The notes beneath the pieces were generated by a model. The model did no database searches. It had not been told where the DNA came from and worked only from the letters and a program-made list of their open reading frames with translations. A stretch of DNA of 64,000 bases from Candidatus Hydrogenedens sp. (GTDB lineage Bacteria; Hydrogenedentota; Hydrogenedentia; Hydrogenedentales; Hydrogenedentaceae), in assembly GCA_035361075.1 (NCBI GenBank), contig DAOSBX010000001.1:62001-126000 (forward strand). Reading direction: 5' to 3'. Shown piece after piece: positions 44,650-54,090 of the stretch. The position numbers and the translations under genes are program-made. Every line of letters begins with the position of its first letter. Position 1 is the first letter of the stretch.

Positions 44650-45189
44650 CTATTTGTTTTTGTAAGAATGTATTAACTCTTCCACAATGGGATCAGGTTG
44701 AGGTTCTGCATTCTCTATAATAACTCGATTGGAAGATATTCTCCATGTAGGTTGATGAGCATTTTCGTAATATTGATCATTAATTTTTCTTAAAAGTTCT
44801 TTCGTTTCTTCTAAATCGGACTCGATGAGATCTCTCATAGATAATAACCCAACAACGTGATGGTTCTCATCAACCATGAGAAGATGTCTTACACCGTTCA
44901 TAAACATAAGCATTTTAGCAATATTTATATCCTCTGCTTCATGGACATGAATTAATTTGGTGTTCATCACATCATGAATTAATGTTTCTTTTAGGTCTAA
45001 ACCTTTGTTTAGTACTTTTCGAATAATGTCCTTTTCTGAAATAATTCCAACAATATCGCCTTCATCGTTCGATACCATTGTTGCACTTATGTTTTGGTCA
45101 CAAAAAAATTTAACGACATCCTGAATGGTCTTATCTTGATGAATAGGTAGATGTGCTCTTAACTTTACTTTTTCTTTCAAACTTGCCAT
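44650..45189 (-). CDS. Tandem CBS-domain protein
   Basis: The protein has 179 residues. Two CBS motifs (about 12-70 and 75-135: TIQDVVKFFCDQNISATMVS, VGIISEKDIIRKV, MLMFMNGVRHLLMVDENHHV, VGLLSMRDLIES) form one Bateman module that usually binds adenosine nucleotides. There is no fused catalytic domain, only a 40-residue C-terminal tail. It is cytoplasmic, and the regulated target is unknown. AAAGGGA precedes the ATG. It is divergent from the CoA-transferase gene. Confidence 0.9.
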   Translation of the reverse strand: MASLKEKVKLRAHLPIHQDKTIQDVVKFFCDQNISATMVSNDEGDIVGIISEKDIIRKVLNKGLDLKETLIHDVMNTKLIHVHEAEDINIAKMLMFMNGVRHLLMVDENHHVVGLLSMRDLIESDLEETKELLRKINDQYYENAHQPTWRISSNRVIIENAEPQPDPIVEELIHSYKNK

Positions 45190-45311
45190 TGTTAATCCCT
45201 TTCCTTTTGGGTTTAATTTGTTTTCAATTTTATAAACAAGTATAAATATTGATATATTCCTTATATTGAAAGTAAAAAATACAAAAGTTAATTAATAGAA
45301 GGAAGTTTAGT

Positions 45312-46865
45312 ATGGCAAGAGTAGTGACGGCAGATGAAGCAATTAAATTAATTCCTGATGGAGCAACGGTATTAATAGTTCCCATGCCTTCTGAAGAGGT
45401 GTATCCAGCGTTTGCACGTGTTTATCAACAAACGGGGCATCCAAAGGATTTAACAGTTGTATGGGCAGCAGGTCTTGGTCCATTAAGTGAGGAACCAAAA
45501 GGAATGAACCATTTTGCAGTGCCAGGAATGGTAAAGAGAATTATAGCTGGACATTGTGGTTTAAATCATAAAATTATGAAATTTATTGCAAGTAATCAAG
45601 TGGAAGCATACAATATCCCCCAAGGGACGATGTGTGAATTATATAGAGAGATAGCTGCTGGTAGACCTGGGTTGATTACGACTGTCGGATTAGGAACATT
45701 TGTAGACCCGAGATATGGCGGTGGAAAAGTGAATGAAAAAACGAAATCGTGTGAAGACCTATCCGAGATTGTTGTAATTGGGGGAAAAGAATACATTTTA
45801 TATCGTTCGTTTAAATGCGATGTGGGTATAATTCGTGGAACCACTGCTGACCATCATGGTAATATTACTACTGAGAAAGAAGCACTTATTATGGAAATAT
45901 TAGAAGGTGCTATGGCTGTAAAAAACAGTGGTGGTTTTGTAATTGCACAGGTGGAGCGATTAAGTGATGAGCCAGCTAAACCGAGTGATGTGCGAGTTCC
46001 TGGTGTTTTTGTAGATTACGTCGTAGTTGCTCAAACTCCTGAGGCACATCCACAAACACTTTTTGTACAGTATGACCCTTCATTTTGTGGACATGTCAGA
46101 GCTAATCTTGAGGAAGAATTAGATGTTATGCCATTAAATTTTGAAAAGGTTATTGCCCGACGTGCATTTATGGAATTAAAGCCTAAGATGCTTATAAATC
46201 TTGGTTTTGGTATACCAATGGGCGTTGCCAAAGTCGCTTTTGAAGAAGGGGTATTCAATAAAATTACAATGACAACAGAAATAGGAGTAATTGGGGGAAT
46301 TCCAGAAACAGGCAAAAATTTTGGTCCTGCGAAGAATCCTCAGGCGTTTTTATCTCAATCTGCAATGTTTGATTTTTATGATGGAGGAGGACTTGATATG
46401 ACCTGTGTAGGAATGGCTCAGGTCGATGCAGAGGGAAATGTGAATGTTAGCAAAGTTGGTCCTATTGCAATTGGACCTGGTGGATTTATCAACTTAACAC
46501 AATCGGCAAAGAAACTGGTATTTTGTGGTGAATTTTCCGCTATGGGTAGTAAAGTGGACATTGTTGATGGAAAAGTGAAAATAGTGAATGAAGGGAAGGT
46601 TAAAAAATTTATTCAAAAGGTGGAGCAAATTACTTTTAGTGGAAAGTTCGCATTAGAAAATAAGAGAGATGTTACTTATATTACGGAACGTTGTGTATTT
46701 AAACTTGTCCCAGAAGGGTTAATGATAACAGAAATTGCGCCAGGTATAGACTTAGAAAAAGATATATTAAATCAAATGGGATTTAAGCCTATAATTCCAG
46801 AGGAAATTAAACCGATGGATGCAAGATTATTTGTGCCATCTCCAATGAAAATATCATTTGAATAG
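45312..46865 (+). CDS. Acyl-CoA:acetate/3-ketoacid (propionate-type) CoA-transferase
   Basis: A 517-residue fused family I CoA-transferase (YdiF/Pct type) with both alpha and beta halves in one chain. The N-terminal half carries ADHHGNITTEKEALIMEILE; the C-terminal half has NLGFGIPMGVAKVA, the active-site Glu323 in MTTEIGVIGGIP, and GGGLDMTCVGMAQVDAEGNV. It transfers CoA between short-chain acyl groups, for use in fermentation or acid assimilation. AGAAGGAAG precedes the ATG. The esterase gene follows 22 bases downstream with its own strong ribosome binding site. Confidence 0.92.
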   Translation: MARVVTADEAIKLIPDGATVLIVPMPSEEVYPAFARVYQQTGHPKDLTVVWAAGLGPLSEEPKGMNHFAVPGMVKRIIAGHCGLNHKIMKFIASNQVEAYNIPQGTMCELYREIAAGRPGLITTVGLGTFVDPRYGGGKVNEKTKSCEDLSEIVVIGGKEYILYRSFKCDVGIIRGTTADHHGNITTEKEALIMEILEGAMAVKNSGGFVIAQVERLSDEPAKPSDVRVPGVFVDYVVVAQTPEAHPQTLFVQYDPSFCGHVRANLEEELDVMPLNFEKVIARRAFMELKPKMLINLGFGIPMGVAKVAFEEGVFNKITMTTEIGVIGGIPETGKNFGPAKNPQAFLSQSAMFDFYDGGGLDMTCVGMAQVDAEGNVNVSKVGPIAIGPGGFINLTQSAKKLVFCGEFSAMGSKVDIVDGKVKIVNEGKVKKFIQKVEQITFSGKFALENKRDVTYITERCVFKLVPEGLMITEIAPGIDLEKDILNQMGFKPIIPEEIKPMDARLFVPSPMKISFE

Positions 46866-46887
46866 CATATAAAAAGAAGGAGGAGTT

Positions 46888-47730
46888 ATGTTAAACGAAG
46901 GATGGTTTAACATTCGAAATGAAAAATTTTATCGTAGGACGTGGCTTTCTGAAGAAAATAAAAAAATAGCCAATATAATTTTAATTCATGGTTATGGAGA
47001 ACATTGTTCACGATATGACTATATGTCGGAAATGATGAATAAACAAGGAATTAATGTTTTCAGTTATGACCAGCGTGGATTCGGACATTCGCCAGGGAAA
47101 AGAGCATGGATTAACGATTTCAATGAACTTCTTGATGATTTTGATGTCTTTTTAAATGTAATAAAAGAGGAGATAATTAGTTTACCAACATTTTTTATGG
47201 GACATAGTATGGGAGGGATGGTTCTTGCCAGATATGTTGAAACACGACCTAATTGTTCTGCTAAAGGACTTATTTTTTCAAGTCCATTTCTTGCTTTAAA
47301 TGAAGATGTTCCAAAGTTTTTATTAAAGTTATCAGGTATCTTAGCGACAGTTCTCCCATGGGTTCCTGTTTCAAGGGTGGATAATACAGCCTTATCAAAA
47401 GATTTAGACGTAGTTAAAAGGGCTGATGAAGACCCATTAGGTTATCATGGAAGTGTCAAAGCATACACAGGATATGTATTTTATAAAGTGATTCAGGAAA
47501 TACAACGTGATTTTAAGTTAATTAAACTACCAACAATAATTCTTCATGGGAAAAAGGACCAAATAGTTCCCTTCTCAGGAAGTATTAATTTGTTTGAAAA
47601 TATTACATCAGAAGATAAGGCGATACATCTTTTTGAAAATGGTTATCACGAGTTATGGAATGATTATGAAAAAGATGAAATGATAGGTAAAATATGCGGA
47701 TGGGTAAGTGAACGAGCATTGAAATCATAA
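46888..47730 (+). CDS. Monoacylglycerol lipase-like alpha/beta hydrolase
   Basis: A 280-residue serine hydrolase of the Hydrolase_4 type. ILIHGYGEHCSRYDYMSEMM and YDQRGFGHSPG are characteristic of monoglyceride lipases and lysophospholipases. The nucleophile is Ser107 (GHSMGG), the acid Asp224 (LHGKKDQIVP) and the base His254 (NGYHELWND). AAGAAGGAGGAG precedes the ATG. It follows a CoA-transferase gene in the same direction, consistent with lipid or fatty acid use. It differs from the 23541 hydrolase in lid sequence. Confidence 0.9.
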   Translation: MLNEGWFNIRNEKFYRRTWLSEENKKIANIILIHGYGEHCSRYDYMSEMMNKQGINVFSYDQRGFGHSPGKRAWINDFNELLDDFDVFLNVIKEEIISLPTFFMGHSMGGMVLARYVETRPNCSAKGLIFSSPFLALNEDVPKFLLKLSGILATVLPWVPVSRVDNTALSKDLDVVKRADEDPLGYHGSVKAYTGYVFYKVIQEIQRDFKLIKLPTIILHGKKDQIVPFSGSINLFENITSEDKAIHLFENGYHELWNDYEKDEMIGKICGWVSERALKS

Positions 47731-47817
47731 TCTAAGAATTTTTTATTTAATACCCGCCAGAAAATGATTTAAAATATATTATTATAGAATTAAAAATTAA
47801 AATAGAGATGGCTAAAT

Positions 47818-48579
47818 ATGTCAAATAGAAGGAATAATGTGAATTCGTCTGATCCGAGAGAAATCCTTTATTGGACGCGTACATATGCGCGAAGTAGGAC
47901 TATTTACTTTCTTTTTCAATGGTGCTTGATTGTTTTAATTATATGTGTAATAGGTTTAATTGCAAATCTAACTCAACAGGCATATATCAATGGTAATAAA
48001 CCTTTGTTCTATACATCGGTATTCTTTCTTGTAGTTGCTTTTTTGTTCTTTGTTTGGATTTCTATATCTCGCTGGACTGCAGAAATTGTATGGCAACTTA
48101 CTATTTGGTTTTATGGGAGAGAAGGATATGTTCTCCCTGATGATAAACATCAGTCAAAAACGTTACCGAGATGGGTTATTGCATTAATAGGATTGATGTT
48201 GGTGTATCATATCTTTGGAGCATTGTTAATTTCATTTCGTTATTTGTCTTTACAATATTTACAGCCTTTTTCTGCTTTAGCATTGGTTCCCGTGTTGTGT
48301 ATCCTTATTTTTTATCAAGGATTGGGTTTTTGGGCATGGATTTGGCCTGTTTTATATGGACTTCATGCAATTTTACTCATATGTAAAATACCAATTAGTT
48401 TCCCATCCCGGTGGTATTTATTAAACATTATGGTCCCTGTTTTTGGTTATGGTCTTATTGCCATTATTGTAGGACATATTTACAGTCGTTATGCACTATG
48501 GAAATTGAAATCTATAAGTAGACAAGGCTTAGAAGAGTTTGAAAATCTTGCCCATGATGAGGAAACGGATAATACATAG
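47818..48579 (+). CDS. Polytopic membrane protein of unknown function
   Basis: The protein has 253 residues with about six hydrophobic segments (near 26-48, 63-83, 117-138, 145-165, 170-192 and 200-222) and charged, hydrophilic ends (acidic C-terminus HDEETDNT). No family is recognised. The following gene encodes a one-domain winged-helix regulator 30 bases downstream, so the two probably form a unit, an arrangement often seen for membrane proteins under local control. Confidence 0.7.
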   Translation: MSNRRNNVNSSDPREILYWTRTYARSRTIYFLFQWCLIVLIICVIGLIANLTQQAYINGNKPLFYTSVFFLVVAFLFFVWISISRWTAEIVWQLTIWFYGREGYVLPDDKHQSKTLPRWVIALIGLMLVYHIFGALLISFRYLSLQYLQPFSALALVPVLCILIFYQGLGFWAWIWPVLYGLHAILLICKIPISFPSRWYLLNIMVPVFGYGLIAIIVGHIYSRYALWKLKSISRQGLEEFENLAHDEETDNT

Positions 48580-48609
48580 AAATAAATTGAGTATTAGGTT
48601 TATTGTTGA

Positions 48610-48912
48610 ATGTCAGAACTTGACCGCATAATACATGAACCAGCACGACTGCGAATTTTAACAATTCTTGCAGGGGTGGAAGCATCTGATTTTAATTTTT
48701 TGTTAAATACATTGGGATTGACCAAAGGCAATCTTTCTTCTCATATGGACAAACTCGAAAAAGCAGGATATGTTAAAGTTGAGAAGTCATTTAATGGACG
48801 GATTCCGCATACAGAGTTTCAAATCACCGAGAAAGGGAGAGATGCATTAGAAAATTATTGGAAGGAATTAGATAGAATTAGAAACCTGAACCCGCCTGTA
48901 GAAAATGAATAA
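48610..48912 (+). CDS. Winged-helix transcriptional regulator (HTH_34/MarR-like)
   Basis: A 100-residue single-domain protein: EPARLRILTILAGVEASDFN, LLNTLGLTKGNLSSHMDKLE, KAGYVKVEKSFNGRIPHTEF, QITEKGRDALENYW. This is the compact winged-helix family (PF13601-like) that often sits next to a membrane protein gene. The recognition helix is TKGNLSSHMDKL. No effector domain. The ribosome binding site is weak. Confidence 0.88.
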   Translation: MSELDRIIHEPARLRILTILAGVEASDFNFLLNTLGLTKGNLSSHMDKLEKAGYVKVEKSFNGRIPHTEFQITEKGRDALENYWKELDRIRNLNPPVENE

Positions 48913-48914
48913 AA

Positions 48915-48955
48915 ATTGTTCATTATTTATGGGTTAAATTTGAACAATCTTTTTT
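48915..48955. terminator. Terminator between the winged-helix gene and hisC
   Basis: An 8-bp stem (48915-48922 ATTGTTCA with 48941-48948) has an 18-base loop and is followed by CTTTTTT on the plus strand. The right arm lies within the end of hisC. The long loop lowers confidence. Confidence 0.45.
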
Positions 48956-49989
48956 ATTGCTTCAAGTAAAATTTCGGATTGTTTCTGTGTGCCAATGGTA
49001 ATTCGCAGTGCGTTCTCCAAACGTCTATATGGAAAATATCTAATATAAATACGTTGCTCTTTTAACCGATTGTATATTTCTTCTGCAGTAGGTTCTCTGT
49101 TCCATATTGCAAGCAAGAAATTCGATTGTGAATCAGGAACACGGAAACCCAGTTTTTGTAATTCTATTCTTAGATAAGTTCTATTCTTCTTAATTATTTC
49201 TATATTAGTCATAGCATATTGGGAATGTTCTAATGCAGAGATGCCTAATAATTGAGTTATAACATTGACATTGTATGAATCTTTAATCTTAAACATATCT
49301 GAAATTAGTTCTGGATTAGCAACAGCAAAACCTAAACGAATTCCAGCCAGACTGAAGGACTTAGAAAAAGTTCGTCCAACAATAAGATTAGGATATTCTG
49401 TTACCCAAGAGATATAGTTATAATCACAAAAATCAACATAAGCTTCATCAATAAATATAACTTGTTTATCATTTTCACAGATTTTTTTCATAATTTCGGT
49501 TTGTGTAGGAACACCACTTGGAGCATTTGGGTGGGTTATTAATACTAATTTTGCTGATTCCCATGCAAATGGTGGAGTTAAACAAAAATTATCATCAAGC
49601 TCATGATACTGAAAGTTATAACCATATAGTTGTGCAAGAATCTCATAAAGAGAATAGGTTGGATAAGTAGCGTAAATGGTCTGCCCATAGTCTACGAACG
49701 TTTTCATTGTTATTGCTAAAATTTCGTCCATGCCATTGCCAACAATAACCCATTCTGGTCCAGGTAAATGGTATACCTGAGCTATTTTTCTTCTAAGTTC
49801 AAAAGCAGTTGGGTCAGGGTATCGTCGTAGTTGTTCAGGGAGTATTGTGCTAAGAGTTCTTAATACTTCTTCTGACGGAGGAAATGGATTTTCATTCGTA
49901 TTTAGTTTGACTACATTTTCCTCTTTCGGTTGTTCACCAGGAACATACCCCTCTATTGCGTTTAGTCTGTTTATACAGTATTTACTCAT
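48934..49989 (-). CDS. hisC: Histidinol-phosphate aminotransferase
   Basis: A 351-residue fold-type I PLP enzyme for the seventh step of histidine synthesis. KLNTNENPFPPSEEVL at the N-terminus, VGNGMDEILAI, HPNAPSG, FIDEAYVDFC and the PLP Lys in VGRTFSKSFSLAGIRLGF identify HisC. Its ATG overlaps the end of hisD by eight bases (AATGAGTAA), suggesting coupled translation. HisC-like enzymes can also act on aromatic amino acids, but the hisD context supports histidine. Confidence 0.95.
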   Translation of the reverse strand: MSKYCINRLNAIEGYVPGEQPKEENVVKLNTNENPFPPSEEVLRTLSTILPEQLRRYPDPTAFELRRKIAQVYHLPGPEWVIVGNGMDEILAITMKTFVDYGQTIYATYPTYSLYEILAQLYGYNFQYHELDDNFCLTPPFAWESAKLVLITHPNAPSGVPTQTEIMKKICENDKQVIFIDEAYVDFCDYNYISWVTEYPNLIVGRTFSKSFSLAGIRLGFAVANPELISDMFKIKDSYNVNVITQLLGISALEHSQYAMTNIEIIKKNRTYLRIELQKLGFRVPDSQSNFLLAIWNREPTAEEIYNRLKEQRIYIRYFPYRRLENALRITIGTQKQSEILLEAIKKIVQI

Positions 49990-51322
49990 TTTTTACATCC
50001 CTTTGATTTCCTATACGAATATTTATCGAAAATGCATGAGCTGTTAAACCTTCAATTTCAGCAAACGTCATTATATCGTTTGCTTGATTGTGAAGCCTGC
50101 TTTTTGAATAGTAAATATAGTTGGACACTTTTCTAAAATCTTCAACTGTAAGGGGAGAACTGAACCTTGCTCTTCTTCCAGTTGGTAGAATATGATTAGG
50201 ACCAGCCATATAATCACCAACAGCAACGGGAGTCATATCACCTAACATAATGGCACCCGCATTAACAATTTTCATCTCAATCTTACGTGGAAATTCTGTT
50301 TGAATACTTAAATGTTCTGGTGCAAAAAAATTAGCGAGGTAAATAAGTTCGTCCCAATCCCGAGTAACAATAAAAGCCCCGAAATTGTTCAAAGATGATT
50401 CGATGATATTTTTACGATTTTGTTGATTAATATATTTTTGTATCTGTTCTTCTACATCTTTGACAAGATGTATATCAGATTGAGTAATTATTAACACTGA
50501 GCAAGCTTTCTCATCGTGTTCTGCTTGTGCTATTAGTTCTGAAGCAATAAAAGCAGGATTTGCGGTTTTATCAGCAATAACAAGGACTTCTGAAGGTCCT
50601 GCTTCACAATCAATATCTACAACATCTCGTACTAATGCTTTGGCTGTTGAAACGTATATATTTCCTGGTCCTGTAATTTTATCAACGGATGGTATGTGTT
50701 CTGTGCCATAAGCGAGAGCTGAAATGGATTGTGCTCCACCAACTCTAAATACACGAGTAACCCCTGCAAGGTGGGCTGTTGCCAAGACGACAGGGTGTAT
50801 TGTGCCATTATATGAAGGGGGAGAAACCATAATGATTTCTTTAACACCAGCCACTTTTGCAGGTATAACATTCATTAATACGGATGAAGGGTAGAAAGCC
50901 TTTCCACCTGGTACATATACCCCTACTTTTTCAATGGGCACTATTTTTTGTCCTAATACGGTTCCGTCTTCAAGTGTCTCTTCCCATGAATTTCGTATAT
51001 TTTTACTGTGAAATGTTTTTATGTGTTCAGCAGATTTTTCAATAATCCTTAAAATATTGGGTTCCAGTGTATTAAAGCTTTGAATAATCTCTTGATTGGG
51101 TATTTCTAACTCTTCTGGTTGTAGTGTTACATTATCAAATCGCTCAGTAAACTCGATGACCGCACTATCCCCGTTTTTTCTAACTGTATCAATAATCCAT
51201 TGTACTGTTTTTGTAATGGTTTGGTCTTTGTCCTGTTCTTGATTTTGTGATAGATTGCGATTTAGTATCCATTGTTTTACTTTATTAAGGTCATCATCAC
51301 TCTGAATAATAAAAGTTTTCAT
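49982..51322 (-). CDS. hisD: Histidinol dehydrogenase
   Basis: A 446-residue zinc enzyme that oxidises L-histidinol to histidine with two NAD+. GVYVPGGKAFYPSSVLMNVI, VDKITGPGNIYVSTAKALV, GPSEVLVIADKTANP, QAEHDEKACSVL and GDYMAGPNHILPTGRRARFS are all signature stretches. The open frame extends into murA (to 51397), but the ATG at 51322 has GAGGAG seven bases upstream and only a four-base gap from the murA stop, so it is the true start. Confidence 0.96.
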   Translation of the reverse strand: MKTFIIQSDDDLNKVKQWILNRNLSQNQEQDKDQTITKTVQWIIDTVRKNGDSAVIEFTERFDNVTLQPEELEIPNQEIIQSFNTLEPNILRIIEKSAEHIKTFHSKNIRNSWEETLEDGTVLGQKIVPIEKVGVYVPGGKAFYPSSVLMNVIPAKVAGVKEIIMVSPPSYNGTIHPVVLATAHLAGVTRVFRVGGAQSISALAYGTEHIPSVDKITGPGNIYVSTAKALVRDVVDIDCEAGPSEVLVIADKTANPAFIASELIAQAEHDEKACSVLIITQSDIHLVKDVEEQIQKYINQQNRKNIIESSLNNFGAFIVTRDWDELIYLANFFAPEHLSIQTEFPRKIEMKIVNAGAIMLGDMTPVAVGDYMAGPNHILPTGRRARFSSPLTVEDFRKVSNYIYYSKSRLHNQANDIMTFAEIEGLTAHAFSINIRIGNQRDVKNE

Positions 51323-51326
51323 TGAT

Positions 51327-52586
51327 TTACTCCTCGTGAATTCTTTGAATATCTGCACCGAGACTGGCAAGTCTTTCCTCAATTCGTTCATAGCCACGGT
51401 CTAAATGGTATACCCGTGAAATAATAGTTTCGCCTTCTTTTGCCATTAACCCTGCTATAACGAGTGCTGCACTTGCGCGAAGGTCAGATGCCATAACAGG
51501 AGCACCAATTAATTTTTCTGTTCCTCTAATAATGGCGGTATTCCCTTCTAAAGTAATATCAGCACCCATACGTATTAATTCCGCTACGTGAAGAAATCTA
51601 TTTTCGAAAACAGTCTCTTTAATCACACTTGTTCCTTCTGCACATGTGAGAAGAGCCATCATTTGAGCTTGTAAATCTGTTGGAAATCCAGGGTAGGGGA
51701 GAGTTGTTATATTTATAGCTTTTAATGGTTTTTGAGGGGATTTGACCCGTATATAGCTACTACCTATTTGGACATCAGCACCCAATTCGTTAAGTTTTGA
51801 GATGAAGGTGCTTAAATATTCAGGAATTACAGAGTCAACCTGAACATCGCCAAAAGTTGCCAGACCTGCAATAAGGAAAGTCCCTGCCTCGATACGGTCG
51901 GGGATAACATTGTGTTCTGTGCCTCCGAGGGATTTTATCCCTTTAATTTTTATAACTTCTGTTCCAGCTCCTTCAATTTCTGCACCCATTTTGTTCAAAA
52001 AGTTTGCCAAATCAACTATCTCAGGTTCTTGGGCTGGATTAAATAATCGGGTTATTCCTTTGGCACGGACAGCCGCCATTATTAAGTTTTCAGTTGCACC
52101 TACACTTGGAAAATCTAAATAAATGTCTGTTCCTTTTAATCGTCCCTCTGCCACTACATAACCTTCTTCTAAACGAATCTTTGCTCCGAGTTGTTCTAAC
52201 CCTTTTAGATGAATATCTACAGGGCGTGTGCCTATAGCACAGCCACCAGGTAAAGATACACGTGCTTTCCCACATCGTGCTAAGAGTGGACCTAATACAA
52301 AAAATGAAGCACGCATTTTACGCACAAGGTCATAAGGTGCGGTAGGTGATATACGATTTGGTGTGACAATAGTCATAAACCTACCTGTAAATTCTATTTG
52401 TAATCCCATCTGGCTAAGAAGTTTATCCATAGTAAATACATCATGGAGACACGGGACATTATGAAGTACACACGGTTCTTCAGCTAAGATAGACGCAGCC
52501 ATAAGAGGGAGTACCGCATTTTTTGCCCCACGGATTTGAACTTTCCCTTTTAACGGGTTATTACCACGAATAATTATTTTATCCAT
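51327..52586 (-). CDS. murA: UDP-N-acetylglucosamine 1-carboxyvinyltransferase
   Basis: A 419-residue enzyme for the first committed step of peptidoglycan synthesis (enolpyruvyl transfer to UDP-GlcNAc). KVQIRGAKNAVLPLMAASIL holds the conserved Lys-Asn, and Cys116 in LPGGCAIGTRPVDIH is the fosfomycin-sensitive catalytic residue. The ATG at 52586 (MDKIIIRGNNPLKGK) matches usual MurA starts; the frame opens five codons earlier at 52601. The Cys implies fosfomycin susceptibility of the enzyme. It lies upstream of hisD in one series. Confidence 0.95.
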   Translation of the reverse strand: MDKIIIRGNNPLKGKVQIRGAKNAVLPLMAASILAEEPCVLHNVPCLHDVFTMDKLLSQMGLQIEFTGRFMTIVTPNRISPTAPYDLVRKMRASFFVLGPLLARCGKARVSLPGGCAIGTRPVDIHLKGLEQLGAKIRLEEGYVVAEGRLKGTDIYLDFPSVGATENLIMAAVRAKGITRLFNPAQEPEIVDLANFLNKMGAEIEGAGTEVIKIKGIKSLGGTEHNVIPDRIEAGTFLIAGLATFGDVQVDSVIPEYLSTFISKLNELGADVQIGSSYIRVKSPQKPLKAINITTLPYPGFPTDLQAQMMALLTCAEGTSVIKETVFENRFLHVAELIRMGADITLEGNTAIIRGTEKLIGAPVMASDLRASAALVIAGLMAKEGETIISRVYHLDRGYERIEERLASLGADIQRIHEE

Positions 52587-52695
52587 AAAATATTCATCCA
52601 ATGCTTTAAAAGAAGATTGTATGTATTTTACAAAAAATAGGAGTCTTTAGTGAAAAGAATAAGTAATATTAATAAAATAGATGTTGCAATCAATA

Positions 52696-53178
52696 CTATT
52701 GGTTTGAGGTAGGTGTTTCCGTTGAACTTTGTGGAGCATCTGTTTCCGTACTTACTGGAGCACTTTCCACAGGAGGTGTATTTGTCTTGTTTTCAACAGT
52801 GACAGGAGTCGTTGTTGTTGACGGTGTTTTATTATCGAATAAATTATCCAAAGCAGTATTCTGTTCAGTAGATAACTCATTATAAACAAGTTCAGGAGCA
52901 GGTCCTTTCCCGACTTTACCTGATATGGTTGATAGAAGAATGGCAAGAACCATAAATACACCAGCACTTATGTATGTTAATTTTTGTGGGAGAGTACGTG
53001 CTAATTTGGGTCCAAACACGCTTTCTGTGCCTGGGCTTAAACCAAAGGCACCTGCAAATCCAGCACCTTTTCCTTTTTGTAGGAGTACGATAATAATTAA
53101 AGCGACACAGCATGGAAGGTATATAAATAATAGTAATACCCACCAAAGTGTTGTTAGGCTAAAAATTGTTTCTAACAT
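52696..53178 (-). CDS. secG: Preprotein translocase subunit SecG with extended tail
   Basis: 160 residues, against about 75-110 for most SecG proteins. Residues 1-80 are typical: two membrane helices and between them LLQKGKGAGFAGAFGLSPGT ('GGG(L/A)...' loop variant). The remaining C-terminal part is low-complexity, rich in Thr, Pro, Asn and Ser (VENKTNTPPVESAPVSTETD). SecG assists SecYEG protein translocation. It lies after tpiA on the same strand, a common pairing. Confidence 0.92.
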   Translation of the reverse strand: MLETIFSLTTLWWVLLLFIYLPCCVALIIIVLLQKGKGAGFAGAFGLSPGTESVFGPKLARTLPQKLTYISAGVFMVLAILLSTISGKVGKGPAPELVYNELSTEQNTALDNLFDNKTPSTTTTPVTVENKTNTPPVESAPVSTETDAPQSSTETPTSNQ

Positions 53179-53216
53179 AGATTCTTTAACCTGTCCTTAT
53201 ATTGTAGATTTTGTTG

Positions 53217-53969
53217 TTATATACATTCTTTTATTATTTGTGCAAAACTTTCTGCATTTAAGGAAGCACCGCCTACCAAGAAACCGTTAACATCAGGTTT
53301 GGATATAAGTTCTTTTGCATTTTCAGGTTTAACACTTCCACCATACTGGATAACTATGTTCGTCGCTGTTTCTTTGCCGAACTCTTTTCCTATAAGAGAA
53401 CGGATGAAAGCATGGGCTTCTTGCGCTTGTTCTGGGGTTGCTGTTTTTCCAGTTCCAATTGCCCAGACTGGTTCGTATGCGATAACAACGTTTTGTAATT
53501 GTTCTGGAGTCATATCCCTTAAGCCCTCTATAATTTGCCGTCGTAGAACCGACTCCATCATATTCCCTTCACGTTCGTCAAGCGTTTCTCCAACGCAGAA
53601 CATTACATTTAAACCTGTTGTTATTACATATTTAAGTTTTTGGTTTAACAACGTATCTGTTTCGCCAAAATATTGCCTACGTTCACTATGTCCTAATATA
53701 GTCCAACGACAACCTACATCCAGCAACATTTGTGGTGCTATTTCTCCAGTATATGCCCCTGATTCCTTTAAATAGCAATTTTGCCCACCTAATTCAATAT
53801 TTGTACCTTTCAATACTTGTGATACGGCATAGAGGCTTGTAAATGGCGGACAAACAATAATTTTAACTTGGTCAATTCCCTCTACTAATGGTTTAAGTTT
53901 ATTTACAAGGTCAAGAGATTCATTGACTTTTTTGTTCATTTTCCAATTTCCAGCAATAATCGACTTCAT
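53217..53969 (-). CDS. tpiA: Triosephosphate isomerase
   Basis: A 250-residue TIM barrel. GNWKMNKKVNESLDLV has the active-site Lys, ILGHSERRQYFGETD the electrophilic His, and AYEPVWAIGTGKTATPEQAQ the catalytic Glu and start of the flexible loop. IQYGGSVKPENAKEL is the phosphate-binding end. AAGGAA precedes the ATG. It heads the tpiA-secG-murA-hisD-hisC series. Confidence 0.97.
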   Translation of the reverse strand: MKSIIAGNWKMNKKVNESLDLVNKLKPLVEGIDQVKIIVCPPFTSLYAVSQVLKGTNIELGGQNCYLKESGAYTGEIAPQMLLDVGCRWTILGHSERRQYFGETDTLLNQKLKYVITTGLNVMFCVGETLDEREGNMMESVLRRQIIEGLRDMTPEQLQNVVIAYEPVWAIGTGKTATPEQAQEAHAFIRSLIGKEFGKETATNIVIQYGGSVKPENAKELISKPDVNGFLVGGASLNAESFAQIIKECI

Positions 53970-54090
53970 TTCATTTCCTTTCTTACAATGATTTTAAAAA
54001 TGAAAAATAAAAAAATATCTCTTTCTATAAGGCTGTTGGGTATGAATTGGATATATAGATTATCATAAATCGTAACAATTTATCAAAAAG

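Noticed and set aside
51323..51397. N-terminal extension of hisD into murA
   Set aside because: Shadow residues of the murA end; the ATG at 51322 has an ideal GAGGAG.
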